Shown piece by piece: positions 1 to 5,929 of a DNA stretch of 10,604 nucleotides; the stretch's first letter is position 1; each line of letters starts with the position of its first letter. A model generated the notes under the pieces. It was not told the origin of the DNA, did not search any database, and worked only from the letters and a program-made list of their open reading frames with translations. Origin of the DNA: an uncultured Eubacteriales bacterium (GTDB taxonomy: Bacteria; Bacillota; Clostridia; Oscillospirales; Oscillospiraceae); contig USDP01000046.1 in NCBI GenBank assembly GCA_900553545.1, positions 1 through 10,604 of the forward strand. The letters run 5' to 3'. A program made the position numbers and the translations under genes.

Positions 1-567
1 GGCTTCCGGCGCACAGGAGACAAAGTGCATGCCCATCTTCGCGCAGCCGACCATCAGCGAGTTGCCCATGTTATAGCGCGCATCGCCCATGTAGACGAGC
101 TTTTTGCCCTTCAGCTCGCCAAAATGTTCCTGGATCGTCAGAAAATCGGCCAAAATCTGCGTCGGATGGAACTCGTTCGTCAGTCCGTTCCAAACCGGGA
201 CGCCCGCGTATTTCGCCAGATCCTCCACGATCTCCTGCCCAAAGCCGCGATATTCAATGCCGTCGAACATCCGGCCGAGGACGCGGGCCGTGTCGGCGAT
301 GGATTCCTTCTTGCCGATCTGCGAGCCGGAGGGATCGAGGTAGACCGGGTGCATCCCGAGGTCGGCAGCGGCCACCTCAAACGCGCAGCGCGTCCGCGTG
401 GAGGTTTTCTCAAAGATCAACGCGACATTTTTGCCCGTGCAGAGCTTGTGCGGCGTGCCGGCCTTTTTCTCGGCCTTCAGCTTCGCCGCCAGCGCAAGCA
501 GGTCAGAAATTTCTGCCGGCGTAAAGTCCAGCAGCTTCAGAAAATTCTTTTGATAGAACAAATTCAT
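1..567 (-). CDS. argF: Ornithine carbamoyltransferase, N-terminal part (cut by left edge)
   Basis: Cytosolic enzyme that transfers the carbamoyl group from carbamoyl phosphate to ornithine to give citrulline. The 189 residues present start at ATG 567 with a GGGGAG ribosome binding site 6 bases upstream. The carbamoyl-phosphate domain is complete in its key motifs: STRTR at residues 56-60 (the SxRTR phosphate loop) and HPTQ at 134-137. The stretch GDARYNMGNS at 161-170 opens the second domain and matches the GDARNNMGNS type of known enzymes with one change. The family is usually just over 300 residues, so roughly the last 40 per cent, including the ornithine-binding HCLP and SMG motifs, lies beyond the left edge. 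It is the last visible gene of the arginine operon, 14 bases after the ABC ATPase stop. The sequence does not separate an anabolic ArgF from a catabolic ArcB role; the argGH partners favour anabolic. Confidence 0.93.
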   Translation of the reverse strand, partial: MNLFYQKNFLKLLDFTPAEISDLLALAAKLKAEKKAGTPHKLCTGKNVALIFEKTSTRTRCAFEVAAADLGMHPVYLDPSGSQIGKKESIADTARVLGRMFDGIEYRGFGQEIVEDLAKYAGVPVWNGLTNEFHPTQILADFLTIQEHFGELKGKKLVYMGDARYNMGNSLMVGCAKMGMHFVSCAPEA

Positions 568-581
568 GGTATTCTCCCCTA

Positions 582-1304
582 TTACAATACTTTGGCAAGG
601 AACGATTGCAGGCGTTCGCCCTTCGGCGCGCCGAAAATTTCATCGGGCGTTCCCTCTTCGGCGATCACGCCGTCGTCAAGGAACAGCACCCGGCTGGCGA
701 CCTCGCGGGCGAATCCCATTTCGTGCGTCACGACGACCATTGTCATGCCGCTCTTGGCCAGCTCCTTCATCACGTCGAGCACTTCACCGACCATCTCGGG
801 GTCGAGCGCGGACGTCGGCTCATCGAAGAGCATCACATCCGGCTCCATGCTGAGCGCACGCACGATGGCGACGCGCTGCTTCTGCCCGCCGGAGAGCTGA
901 TTGGGCCATGCGTCCGCCCGGTCGGCGAGCCCTACGCGGGCCAGCAGCTCCATTGCTTTTTTCTCGGCCTCGGCCTTCGGCGTTTTTTTCAGCATGATGG
1001 GCGCACAGGTCAGATTGTCGAGCACGGTCATGTGCGGGAACAGGTTGAACTGCTGGAAGACCATGCCCATCTTCTGGCGGTGGCGGTTGAGGTCGATCTT
1101 CTTGTCAGTCAGCTCATCGCCCTCAAAGAGGATGCTGCCAGACGTCGGCGTCTCGAGCAGGTTCAAACAGCGCAGGAACGTCGACTTGCCGGAGCCGGAC
1201 GGCCCGATGACGCAGATGACGTCGCCCTTGTCGATCTCGACGTTCACGCCCTTGAGCACTTCGAGGCCGCCAAACGATTTGCAGAGATTACTTACGGTGA
1301 TCAC
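582..1304 (-). CDS. Polar amino acid ABC transporter, ATP-binding protein
   Basis: Cytoplasmic ATPase of 240 residues that powers amino acid import, of the GlnQ/HisP/ArtP class. Motifs appear in the expected order: Walker A GPSGSGKST at 34-42, Q-loop Gln84, signature LSGGQ at 137-141, Walker B VMLFDE at 157-162 with the D-loop SALD following, and the switch His194 in VVTHE. The length is normal for the family. I chose GTG at 1304 because AGGAGG at 1315-1320 lies 10 bases upstream. A TTG at 1325 would add seven residues but would place that AGGAGG inside the coding region. The start overlaps the end of the permease gene by 17 bases, so translational coupling is likely. Together with the permease and binding protein upstream it forms a complete importer inside an arginine operon, suggesting ornithine, citrulline or arginine as substrate. 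The substrate is inference from context. Confidence 0.93.
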   Translation of the reverse strand: MITVSNLCKSFGGLEVLKGVNVEIDKGDVICVIGPSGSGKSTFLRCLNLLETPTSGSILFEGDELTDKKIDLNRHRQKMGMVFQQFNLFPHMTVLDNLTCAPIMLKKTPKAEAEKKAMELLARVGLADRADAWPNQLSGGQKQRVAIVRALSMEPDVMLFDEPTSALDPEMVGEVLDVMKELAKSGMTMVVVTHEMGFAREVASRVLFLDDGVIAEEGTPDEIFGAPKGERLQSFLAKVL

Positions 1305-1986
1305 GGTTCGACAGCCTCCTTTCAAAGACCCACAGCAGCTTTGTCAGCGCCACGACGAGGATCAGATACGTCGCCGCGACGATGAGCAGCGGGTTGACCG
1401 CGTCGTAGGTATTGTTCCGGACGAGGTTGCCCGCGCGGGTCAGGTCGACGACGGCGACATAGCCCGCGACGGCAGTCTCCTTCAAAAGGGCGATCAGCTC
1501 GTTGCCGATGGCGGGCAGGATGTAGCGCAGCGCCTGCGGGAAAATGATCTTGCGCATGGCCTGCAGCTTCGACATGCCGAGGCTCCGCCCGGCCTCCATC
1601 TGGCCGCGGTCGACCGAGTTGATGCCGCCGCGAATCAGCTCCGCCATATACGCACCGGAGTTGATGCCGAACGTCAGGATGCCGACCGTGATGCCCTCGG
1701 CGCTGGTCATAATGATGAAGTAGAAAATCAGCAGCAGCACGACGACCGGCACGCCGCGGATGACCGTGACATAGAGGTCACAGATCCACGCGAGCGGCTT
1801 CAGCGCTTTCGTTCCCTCGGCGCAGTATTTGATGACGGCAATCAGCGTGCCGATGAGCACGCCGATGAGCAGTGCGCCGAGCGTGATGACGATGGTGTTG
1901 CCGAAGCCCTCCAGCATCAGCTTCCAATATTGCGTTTCAATGAACGTCTCGTGCAGCTTTTGCAGCCAAGTGCTGAAAAATCCCAT
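1288..1986 (-). CDS. Polar amino acid ABC transporter, permease (HisM/GlnP type)
   Basis: Inner-membrane channel subunit of 232 residues. Hydrophobic segments lie at about 28-52, 65-93, 98-118, 155-178 and 198-220, giving the five-helix layout usual for HisM/GlnP proteins. RGVP at 77-80 matches the RGxP motif of this family. The coupling loop that contacts the ATPase is clear at about 131-151, beginning EAGRSLGMS and ending IIFPQ (the EAA motif). The start at ATG 1986 has AGGAGG at 1994-1999, 7 bases upstream. Only one permease gene is present, so the channel is probably a homodimer. It follows the binding-protein gene after 68 bases containing a hairpin and overlaps the ATPase gene by 17 bases. 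Specificity cannot be read from the permease sequence. Confidence 0.93.
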   Translation of the reverse strand: MGFFSTWLQKLHETFIETQYWKLMLEGFGNTIVITLGALLIGVLIGTLIAVIKYCAEGTKALKPLAWICDLYVTVIRGVPVVVLLLIFYFIIMTSAEGITVGILTFGINSGAYMAELIRGGINSVDRGQMEAGRSLGMSKLQAMRKIIFPQALRYILPAIGNELIALLKETAVAGYVAVVDLTRAGNLVRNNTYDAVNPLLIVAATYLILVVALTKLLWVFERRLSNRDHRK

Positions 1987-2009
1987 CGGGACGCCTCCTC
2001 TCTCAGGTA

Positions 2010-2038
2010 CAGGGCCAGAAGCAGAGCTTCTGACCCTG
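2010..2038 (-). other. Intercistronic hairpin between binding-protein and permease genes
   Basis: The arms are 2010-2022 and 2026-2038 with a 3-base loop. On the plus strand there is one C/A mismatch (2015 with 2033). In minus-strand RNA that pair becomes a U-G wobble, so all 13 positions pair in the transcribed strand. No T-run follows in the direction of transcription, so it is not a standard terminator. By analogy with other importer operons, where hairpins after the binding-protein gene protect the upstream mRNA, it probably raises binding-protein output over the membrane subunits. The structure is seen; the role is inferred. Confidence 0.6.
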
Positions 2039-2054
2039 ACGGTATTTCAGGTGA

Positions 2055-2846
2055 TTACGAATTTGCGGGGGACGTATAGGGCGCGTCGTACTTCTCAAAG
2101 ATGGAAGCGATCGTGCCGTCGGCCACGAGGCCGTTCAGGATCGTGTTGATCTCGGCCACGAGGTCCTCGCTGCCGAAGGCAAAGGCGAAGGCGTAGGGCT
2201 CGGTGGTCATGGCCTCGTCCAGGATGACGAGCTGGTCGCCGCCCGCCGCGTTGTAGACCTTGACCATGTCGGCCGCCGTCAGGTCGTCGATGACCCAGGC
2301 GTCGACCTTGCCGCTGGTCAGCGCGGTCTGCGCGTCGCTGTTGGCCGCGAAGGAGCTGACATCGTAGCCATTGTCCATGCAGAAGCTCTCGGCGGTCGTG
2401 CCGGTCTGGACAGAGACTTTCTTGCCCTCGAGATCGGCCTTGCAGGTGATGGAGCTGCCCTCGGTCACGACGATGGCCTGCGCCGCGAGGCAGTAGGGGT
2501 CGGTGAAGAGGACGTTCTTCTGGCGCTTTTCGGTCACGGAGATGCCGGACACGCCGACGTCAAACTTGCCGGCCTGTACGCCGGGAAGGACAGAATCGAA
2601 GTCCATCTGGTTGATCTCGAGCGTCACGCCGAGCTGTTCGCAGATGAGGTTCAGGACGTCGATCTCAATGCCGACGACCTCGTTGTTGTCGCCGAGGGAT
2701 TCGAACGGGGGGAAGTCGGGGCTGGTCGCGATGGTGAGCTTCCCGGCCTTCTGGACGTTCTTGAGCGTCGTGCCCTTTTCGCCGCAGCCGGTGAACATCG
2801 CGCAGATCATGAGCGCTGCAAGCAGCAATGCGATCATCTTTTTCAT
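2055..2846 (-). CDS. Amino acid ABC transporter, substrate-binding lipoprotein
   Basis: Extracellular membrane-anchored receptor of 263 residues that delivers an amino acid to the permease (SBP_bac_3 family). The signal peptide begins MKKM, has a hydrophobic core, and ends in lipobox FTGC with the lipidated Cys21. The mature part follows the family pattern: DFPPFES near residue 45, the GIEID segment, then SVTEKRQ, whose Arg normally holds the ligand carboxylate, and WVIDDL, whose Asp normally holds the amino group. This fits an alpha-amino-acid ligand. The start is ATG 2846, with AAAGGAG at 2857-2863 lying 10 bases upstream inside the last codons of argH. The argH stop is only 2 bases before the ATG, so translation is probably coupled. 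A longer in-frame extension upstream overlaps argH and lacks a signal peptide at its start, so I rejected it. The ligand is unproven; context suggests ornithine, citrulline or arginine. Confidence 0.93.
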   Translation of the reverse strand: MKKMIALLLAALMICAMFTGCGEKGTTLKNVQKAGKLTIATSPDFPPFESLGDNNEVVGIEIDVLNLICEQLGVTLEINQMDFDSVLPGVQAGKFDVGVSGISVTEKRQKNVLFTDPYCLAAQAIVVTEGSSITCKADLEGKKVSVQTGTTAESFCMDNGYDVSSFAANSDAQTALTSGKVDAWVIDDLTAADMVKVYNAAGGDQLVILDEAMTTEPYAFAFAFGSEDLVAEINTILNGLVADGTIASIFEKYDAPYTSPANS

Positions 2847-2848
2847 CG

Positions 2849-4228
2849 TTAAAAGTCTCCTTTCGCAAGACACGCTGTCACGTAGTCGATCTGTTCCTGA
2901 ACCTTCGCCGGGCCGCCCGCGCTCGTGCGCTTTTCCACGCACGCCGTCAGGTCGATGGCCTCGTAGACGTCGGAATCGAACAGGTCGCTGTATTGTTGAT
3001 AGGTTTCGAGCGGCAGTTCCTCGAGCACCGCGCCGGACTTCACGCAGTCGCCGACGATCGCGCCGGAGATTTTATAAGCGCTCCGGAACGGGAGACCCTT
3101 TCGCACGAGATAGTCGGCGAGATCCGTTGCGTTGATGAAGCCGCGCTGCGCGGCCTTTTTCATCACCTCGGGCTTGGCCGTCATCGTCTCGATCATCCCG
3201 GTCATCACCGGCAGGCACATCGACACGGTGTCGCACGCATCAAACACGCCCTCCTTGTCCTCCTGCATGTCCTTGTTATAGGCCATCGGAAGGCCCTTCA
3301 GCATCGTCAGCAGACCGACGAGGTCGCCGTAGACGCGGCCGGTCTTGCCGCGGATCAGCTCCGCCATGTCGGAATTTTTCTTCTGCGGCATGATGGAAGA
3401 GCCGGTCGTGTAGGCGTCCGACAGCTCCACAAAGCCAAATTCCCAGCTCGTCCAGAGGATGAGTTCTTCGGACAGGCGCGACAGGTGCATCATCAGGATG
3501 GACAACGCACTGAGAAACTCCGCGCAGAAATCGCGGTCGGACACGCCGTCGAGCGAGTTCATGCAGATCCCGTCGAAGCCGAGCTGCGCGGCCTCCATGG
3601 CGCGATCGGTCGGATAGGTCGTCCCGGCGAGGGCGCAGCAGCCGATGGGGCTGCGGTTCATGCGCTTGCGGCAGTCGGAAAGGCGGCTGCGGTCGCGCAG
3701 GAGCATCATCGCGTAGGCCATCAGGTGGTGGCCGAAGGTGATGGGCTGCGCGCGCTGCAGATGCGTATAGCCCGGCATGATGGCCGATTTGTATTCCGCC
3801 GCGCGATCTACAAGCGCCTCAATCAGCGTTTTTACCTGCGCGGAAATGGCGTCGCACTGCTCGCGCAGATACATCCGCAGGTCGAGCGCAACCTGATCGT
3901 TCCGGCTGCGCGCGGTGTGCAGCTTTTTGCCCACGTCACCGAGCCGTTCAGTCAAAACCTGCTCGACGAACATGTGGATGTCCTCGCACGTGGGATCGAA
4001 TTGCAGCTTGCCGGAGCCGAGATCGTCCAGAATGGTTTGCAGCCCGTCGATCAAGGTATCGGCGTCCGCCTTTGGCAGAATACCGGTCGCGCCGAGCATG
4101 GCGGCGTGCGCCATGCTGCCGGTAATGTCCTGCCGGTACATCCGGCAGTCAAAGCCGATGGACGAGTTGAAATCGTCCGCCAGACGGTCGGTCTGCCCGT
4201 CGGTCCGCCCGGCCCACATCTTCGCCAT
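2849..4228 (-). CDS. argH: Argininosuccinate lyase
   Basis: Cytosolic enzyme that splits argininosuccinate into arginine and fumarate, the last step of arginine synthesis. It has 459 residues, the usual length for this homotetrameric family. Seen motifs are HTARSRNDQ at 104-112, the TH pair at 155-156 that carries the conserved active-site His, and the fumarase/aspartase superfamily signature GSSIMPQKKN at 276-285, whose mobile loop contains the catalytic Ser. The N-terminus MAKMWAGRT resembles the usual M-LWGGRF opening. The start is ATG 4228 with AAGGAAG at 4238-4244, 9 bases upstream. It lies 196 bases downstream of argG, a gap with inverted repeats, and runs directly into the binding-protein gene. 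All key residues appear intact. Confidence 0.97.
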   Translation of the reverse strand: MAKMWAGRTDGQTDRLADDFNSSIGFDCRMYRQDITGSMAHAAMLGATGILPKADADTLIDGLQTILDDLGSGKLQFDPTCEDIHMFVEQVLTERLGDVGKKLHTARSRNDQVALDLRMYLREQCDAISAQVKTLIEALVDRAAEYKSAIMPGYTHLQRAQPITFGHHLMAYAMMLLRDRSRLSDCRKRMNRSPIGCCALAGTTYPTDRAMEAAQLGFDGICMNSLDGVSDRDFCAEFLSALSILMMHLSRLSEELILWTSWEFGFVELSDAYTTGSSIMPQKKNSDMAELIRGKTGRVYGDLVGLLTMLKGLPMAYNKDMQEDKEGVFDACDTVSMCLPVMTGMIETMTAKPEVMKKAAQRGFINATDLADYLVRKGLPFRSAYKISGAIVGDCVKSGAVLEELPLETYQQYSDLFDSDVYEAIDLTACVEKRTSAGGPAKVQEQIDYVTACLAKGDF

Positions 4229-4308
4229 GCTCAGTCACTTCCTTTTCTGGGAAACCTCTGAAGAGTTCCTTTTCGGCCTTCGCCGGATCTTTTGCCCCAA
4301 TGCTGCGG

Positions 4309-4352
4309 TTTGAAAAACTTGAAATCCACAAAGGATGTCTGCGTTTTTCAAA
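4309..4352 (-). repeat. Inverted repeat in the argG-argH gap
   Basis: A perfect 10-base inverted repeat, TTTGAAAAAC at 4309-4318 and GTTTTTCAAA at 4343-4352, encloses a smaller ATCC/GGAT stem (4324-4327 with 4333-4336, loop ACAAA). It would form a branched or extended stem in the argG-argH transcript. No T-run follows, so it is not a simple terminator. It could stabilise or set a processing point in the mRNA, or be part of an attenuator; which one is unknown. Confidence 0.5.
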
Positions 4353-4354
4353 TC

Positions 4355-4381
4355 TTGCCTTGAGACAAAATCTCTCGGCAA
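4355..4381 (-). repeat. Second stem-loop in the argG-argH gap
   Basis: TTGCC (4355-4359) pairs with GGCAA (4377-4381). Inside it GAGA (4362-4365) pairs with TCTC (4373-4376), leaving a 2-base bulge and a 7-base loop. It lies two bases from the 10-base inverted repeat, so the 196-base gap (4229-4424) holds at least two adjacent RNA structures. Apart from these, the argH ribosome binding site and a doubtful small reading frame, I see nothing else in the gap. Confidence 0.45.
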
Positions 4382-4424
4382 ATGCTCTCAAGGATCTCAT
4401 CAGAGCTTTCCCCGTGTTCTATCA

Positions 4425-5645
4425 TTAAAGTTTGCCTTGTTCTCTCAAAGCCTCAACCTGCGTCGGCAGGCCCCAGATGTTGATGAAGCCGGCGGCCTGT
4501 GCCTGGTCATAGTCGCTCTCGCCGAAGGTAACCAGTTCTTCGCTGTAGAGCGAATAGGGGCTTGTCGTTCCGGCGGGGATGATGTTGCCCTTGTAGAGCT
4601 TCAGCTTGACCGAGCCGGTCACGAGCTTGTTGGACTCGTTCGCGAACGCGACCAGCGCGTTCGTCAGCGCGGAGTACCACTTGCCGTTATAGATCTGGTC
4701 GGCGAGGTCGACGGCCAGCTTCTTCTTCTCATGCAGCGTGTCCTTGTCGACGGTCAGCATTTCGAGCTGCTCGTGCGCGAAGTAGAGGATGGAGCCGCCC
4801 GGCGTCTCATAGACGCCCCGATCCTTCATGCCGATCAGCCGGTTCTCTACGATGTCGATGATGCCGATGCCGTTCGCGCCGCCGATGGCGTTCAGTTTTT
4901 TGATGATCTGGCTGGCCTTCATCTTCTCGCCGTCGAGCGCGACGGGCGCGCCGGCCTCAAAGTCGATGGTGACGTAGGTGGGCTTGTCCGGCGCCTGGAA
5001 CGGCGAAACGCCCATCTCGAGGAAGCCGGGCTTGTCGTAATCCGGCTCGTTCGCAGGATCTTCAAGGTCGAGTCCTTCATGGCTCAGATGCCACAGGTTC
5101 TTGTCCTTGGAATAGTTCGTCTCGCGGCTGATCTTCAGCGGCACATTGTGCGCCTCTGCATAGTCGATCTCTTCCTCTCTGGACTTGATGTCCCACTCGC
5201 GCCACGGCGCGATGATCTTCATATCCGGGGCGAAGCGCTTGATCGCCAGCTCAAACCGGACCTGATCGTTGCCCTTGCCGGTCGCGCCGTGCGCGATGGC
5301 GTCCGCGCCCTCGGCGATGGCGATCTCGGCCAGCTTCTTGCCGATGACCGGTCTTGCAAAGGCCGTGCCCAGCAGGTAGGTCTCATACTTGGCGTCCATC
5401 TTCATCGCCGGAACGATGACCTCATCGACCATCTCGTCGACCAGATCGGCGATGATCAGCTTGCTTGCGCCGGTCTTGAGGGCCTTTTCTTCCAGTCCGT
5501 CCAGCTCGTCGCCCTGGCCGACGTCCGCAGCCACCGCGATGATCTCCGGATCGTTGTAGTTTTCCTTCAACCACGGGATGATGATCGACGTGTCCAGTCC
5601 GCCCGAGTAAGCCAGCACGATTTTCTTAATTTCATTCTTATTCAT
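4425..5645 (-). CDS. argG: Argininosuccinate synthase
   Basis: Cytosolic ligase that joins citrulline and aspartate using ATP to make argininosuccinate, the step before ArgH. It has 406 residues, within the usual 395-410 range of the family. The PP-loop AYSGGLDTS at 12-20 binds ATP, DVGQGDE is at 41-47, and the conserved AHGATGKGNDQVRFE segment is at 118-132. There are two close ATG codons. The one at 5651 is only 3 bases from the CGGAGG at 5655-5660, while the one at 5645 is 9 bases away, so I chose 5645; the longer form would add two residues. It is the first gene of the arginine operon, directly behind a consensus promoter overlapped by ARG-box-like repeats, so arginine-dependent repression is likely. 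Confidence 0.97.
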   Translation of the reverse strand: MNKNEIKKIVLAYSGGLDTSIIIPWLKENYNDPEIIAVAADVGQGDELDGLEEKALKTGASKLIIADLVDEMVDEVIVPAMKMDAKYETYLLGTAFARPVIGKKLAEIAIAEGADAIAHGATGKGNDQVRFELAIKRFAPDMKIIAPWREWDIKSREEEIDYAEAHNVPLKISRETNYSKDKNLWHLSHEGLDLEDPANEPDYDKPGFLEMGVSPFQAPDKPTYVTIDFEAGAPVALDGEKMKASQIIKKLNAIGGANGIGIIDIVENRLIGMKDRGVYETPGGSILYFAHEQLEMLTVDKDTLHEKKKLAVDLADQIYNGKWYSALTNALVAFANESNKLVTGSVKLKLYKGNIIPAGTTSPYSLYSEELVTFGESDYDQAQAAGFINIWGLPTQVEALREQGKL

Positions 5646-5693
5646 ATCCATTTTCCTCCGTTACACGTGAGTGGTGTGTTTGTTTATGCGCTT

Positions 5694-5721
5694 ATTATAC
5701 ATCAATATTCACGTTTGTCAA
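5694..5721 (-). promoter_or_regulatory. Promoter of the arginine operon
   Basis: Read on the minus strand, a perfect -35 TTGACA (5716-5721) and a perfect -10 TATAAT (5694-5699) are separated by 16 bases. Transcription should begin near 5687, giving a leader of about 40 bases before argG. That leader is too short for a riboswitch or T-box, so control is more likely at initiation. The sequence around it is AT-rich, unlike the GC-rich genes on either side. Confidence 0.85.
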
Positions 5722-5743
5722 GCAAATATTCAATAAATATTCA
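5698..5743 (-). promoter_or_regulatory. ARG-box-like operator array for ArgR/AhrC
   Basis: Three copies of TGAATATT occur on the minus strand, beginning at 5743, 5732 and 5711, which are 11 and 21 bases apart and so on roughly the same face of the helix. The first extends to TGAATATTTATTGA (5730-5743), matching 13 of 14 positions of the TGAATWWWWATTCA box known for ArgR/AhrC. The third (5698-5711) matches about 11 of 14 and overlaps the -10 region. A further ATTCA-type half site is at 5748-5755. Binding here would block RNA polymerase, as expected for arginine repression. The repressor gene is not in the window. Confidence 0.65.
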
Positions 5744-5859
5744 CTTTGATGAATTTTATGCCGGATGCACAAATCGCGTTCCATAGACGGAGACGAGCTT
5801 GTCAGATTGCATAATTATTCATCCGAAGAAAAAATCGTCCTTGCTCCGCTTTCCGGCAT

Positions 5860-5888
5860 TTGCCTTTCCGGGCTGCGTATGCTATACT
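5860..5888 (+). promoter_or_regulatory. Promoter of the antiporter/MgtC-like operon
   Basis: TTGCCT (5860-5865) and TATACT (5883-5888) are 17 bases apart, and TG at 5880-5881 forms an extended -10 (TGCTATACT). The start point is expected near 5895, about 35 bases before the antiporter ATG. It is divergent from the arg promoter; the two -35 elements are about 140 bases apart. I see no operator in the stretch between 5760 and 5860. Confidence 0.7.
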
Positions 5889-5929
5889 ATATCAACCTCA
5901 AAAGAACGCACAGAGAAAGGAGCCTGCCC

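Noticed and set aside
1305..1325. TTG start for the ATPase at 1325
   Set aside because: It would put the AGGAGG site inside the coding region; GTG 1304 is placed correctly behind it.
2828..4261. Open frame of 477 codons on the plus strand opposite argH
   Set aside because: Antisense shadow of argH, which has all its family motifs; this frame is rich in His, Arg and Gly, shows no domain, and is typical of GC-rich coding DNA read backwards.
5646..5690. Riboswitch or T-box in the argG leader
   Set aside because: The leader predicted from the promoter is only about 40 bases and shows no such structure.
4335..5786. Open frame of 483 codons on the plus strand opposite argG
   Set aside because: Antisense shadow of argG; it also runs through the arg promoter and the argG-argH gap.
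5765..5929. Upstream extension of the antiporter frame by 55 codons
   Set aside because: It covers the promoter at 5860-5888 and has no ribosome site, while ATG 5930 has a good one.
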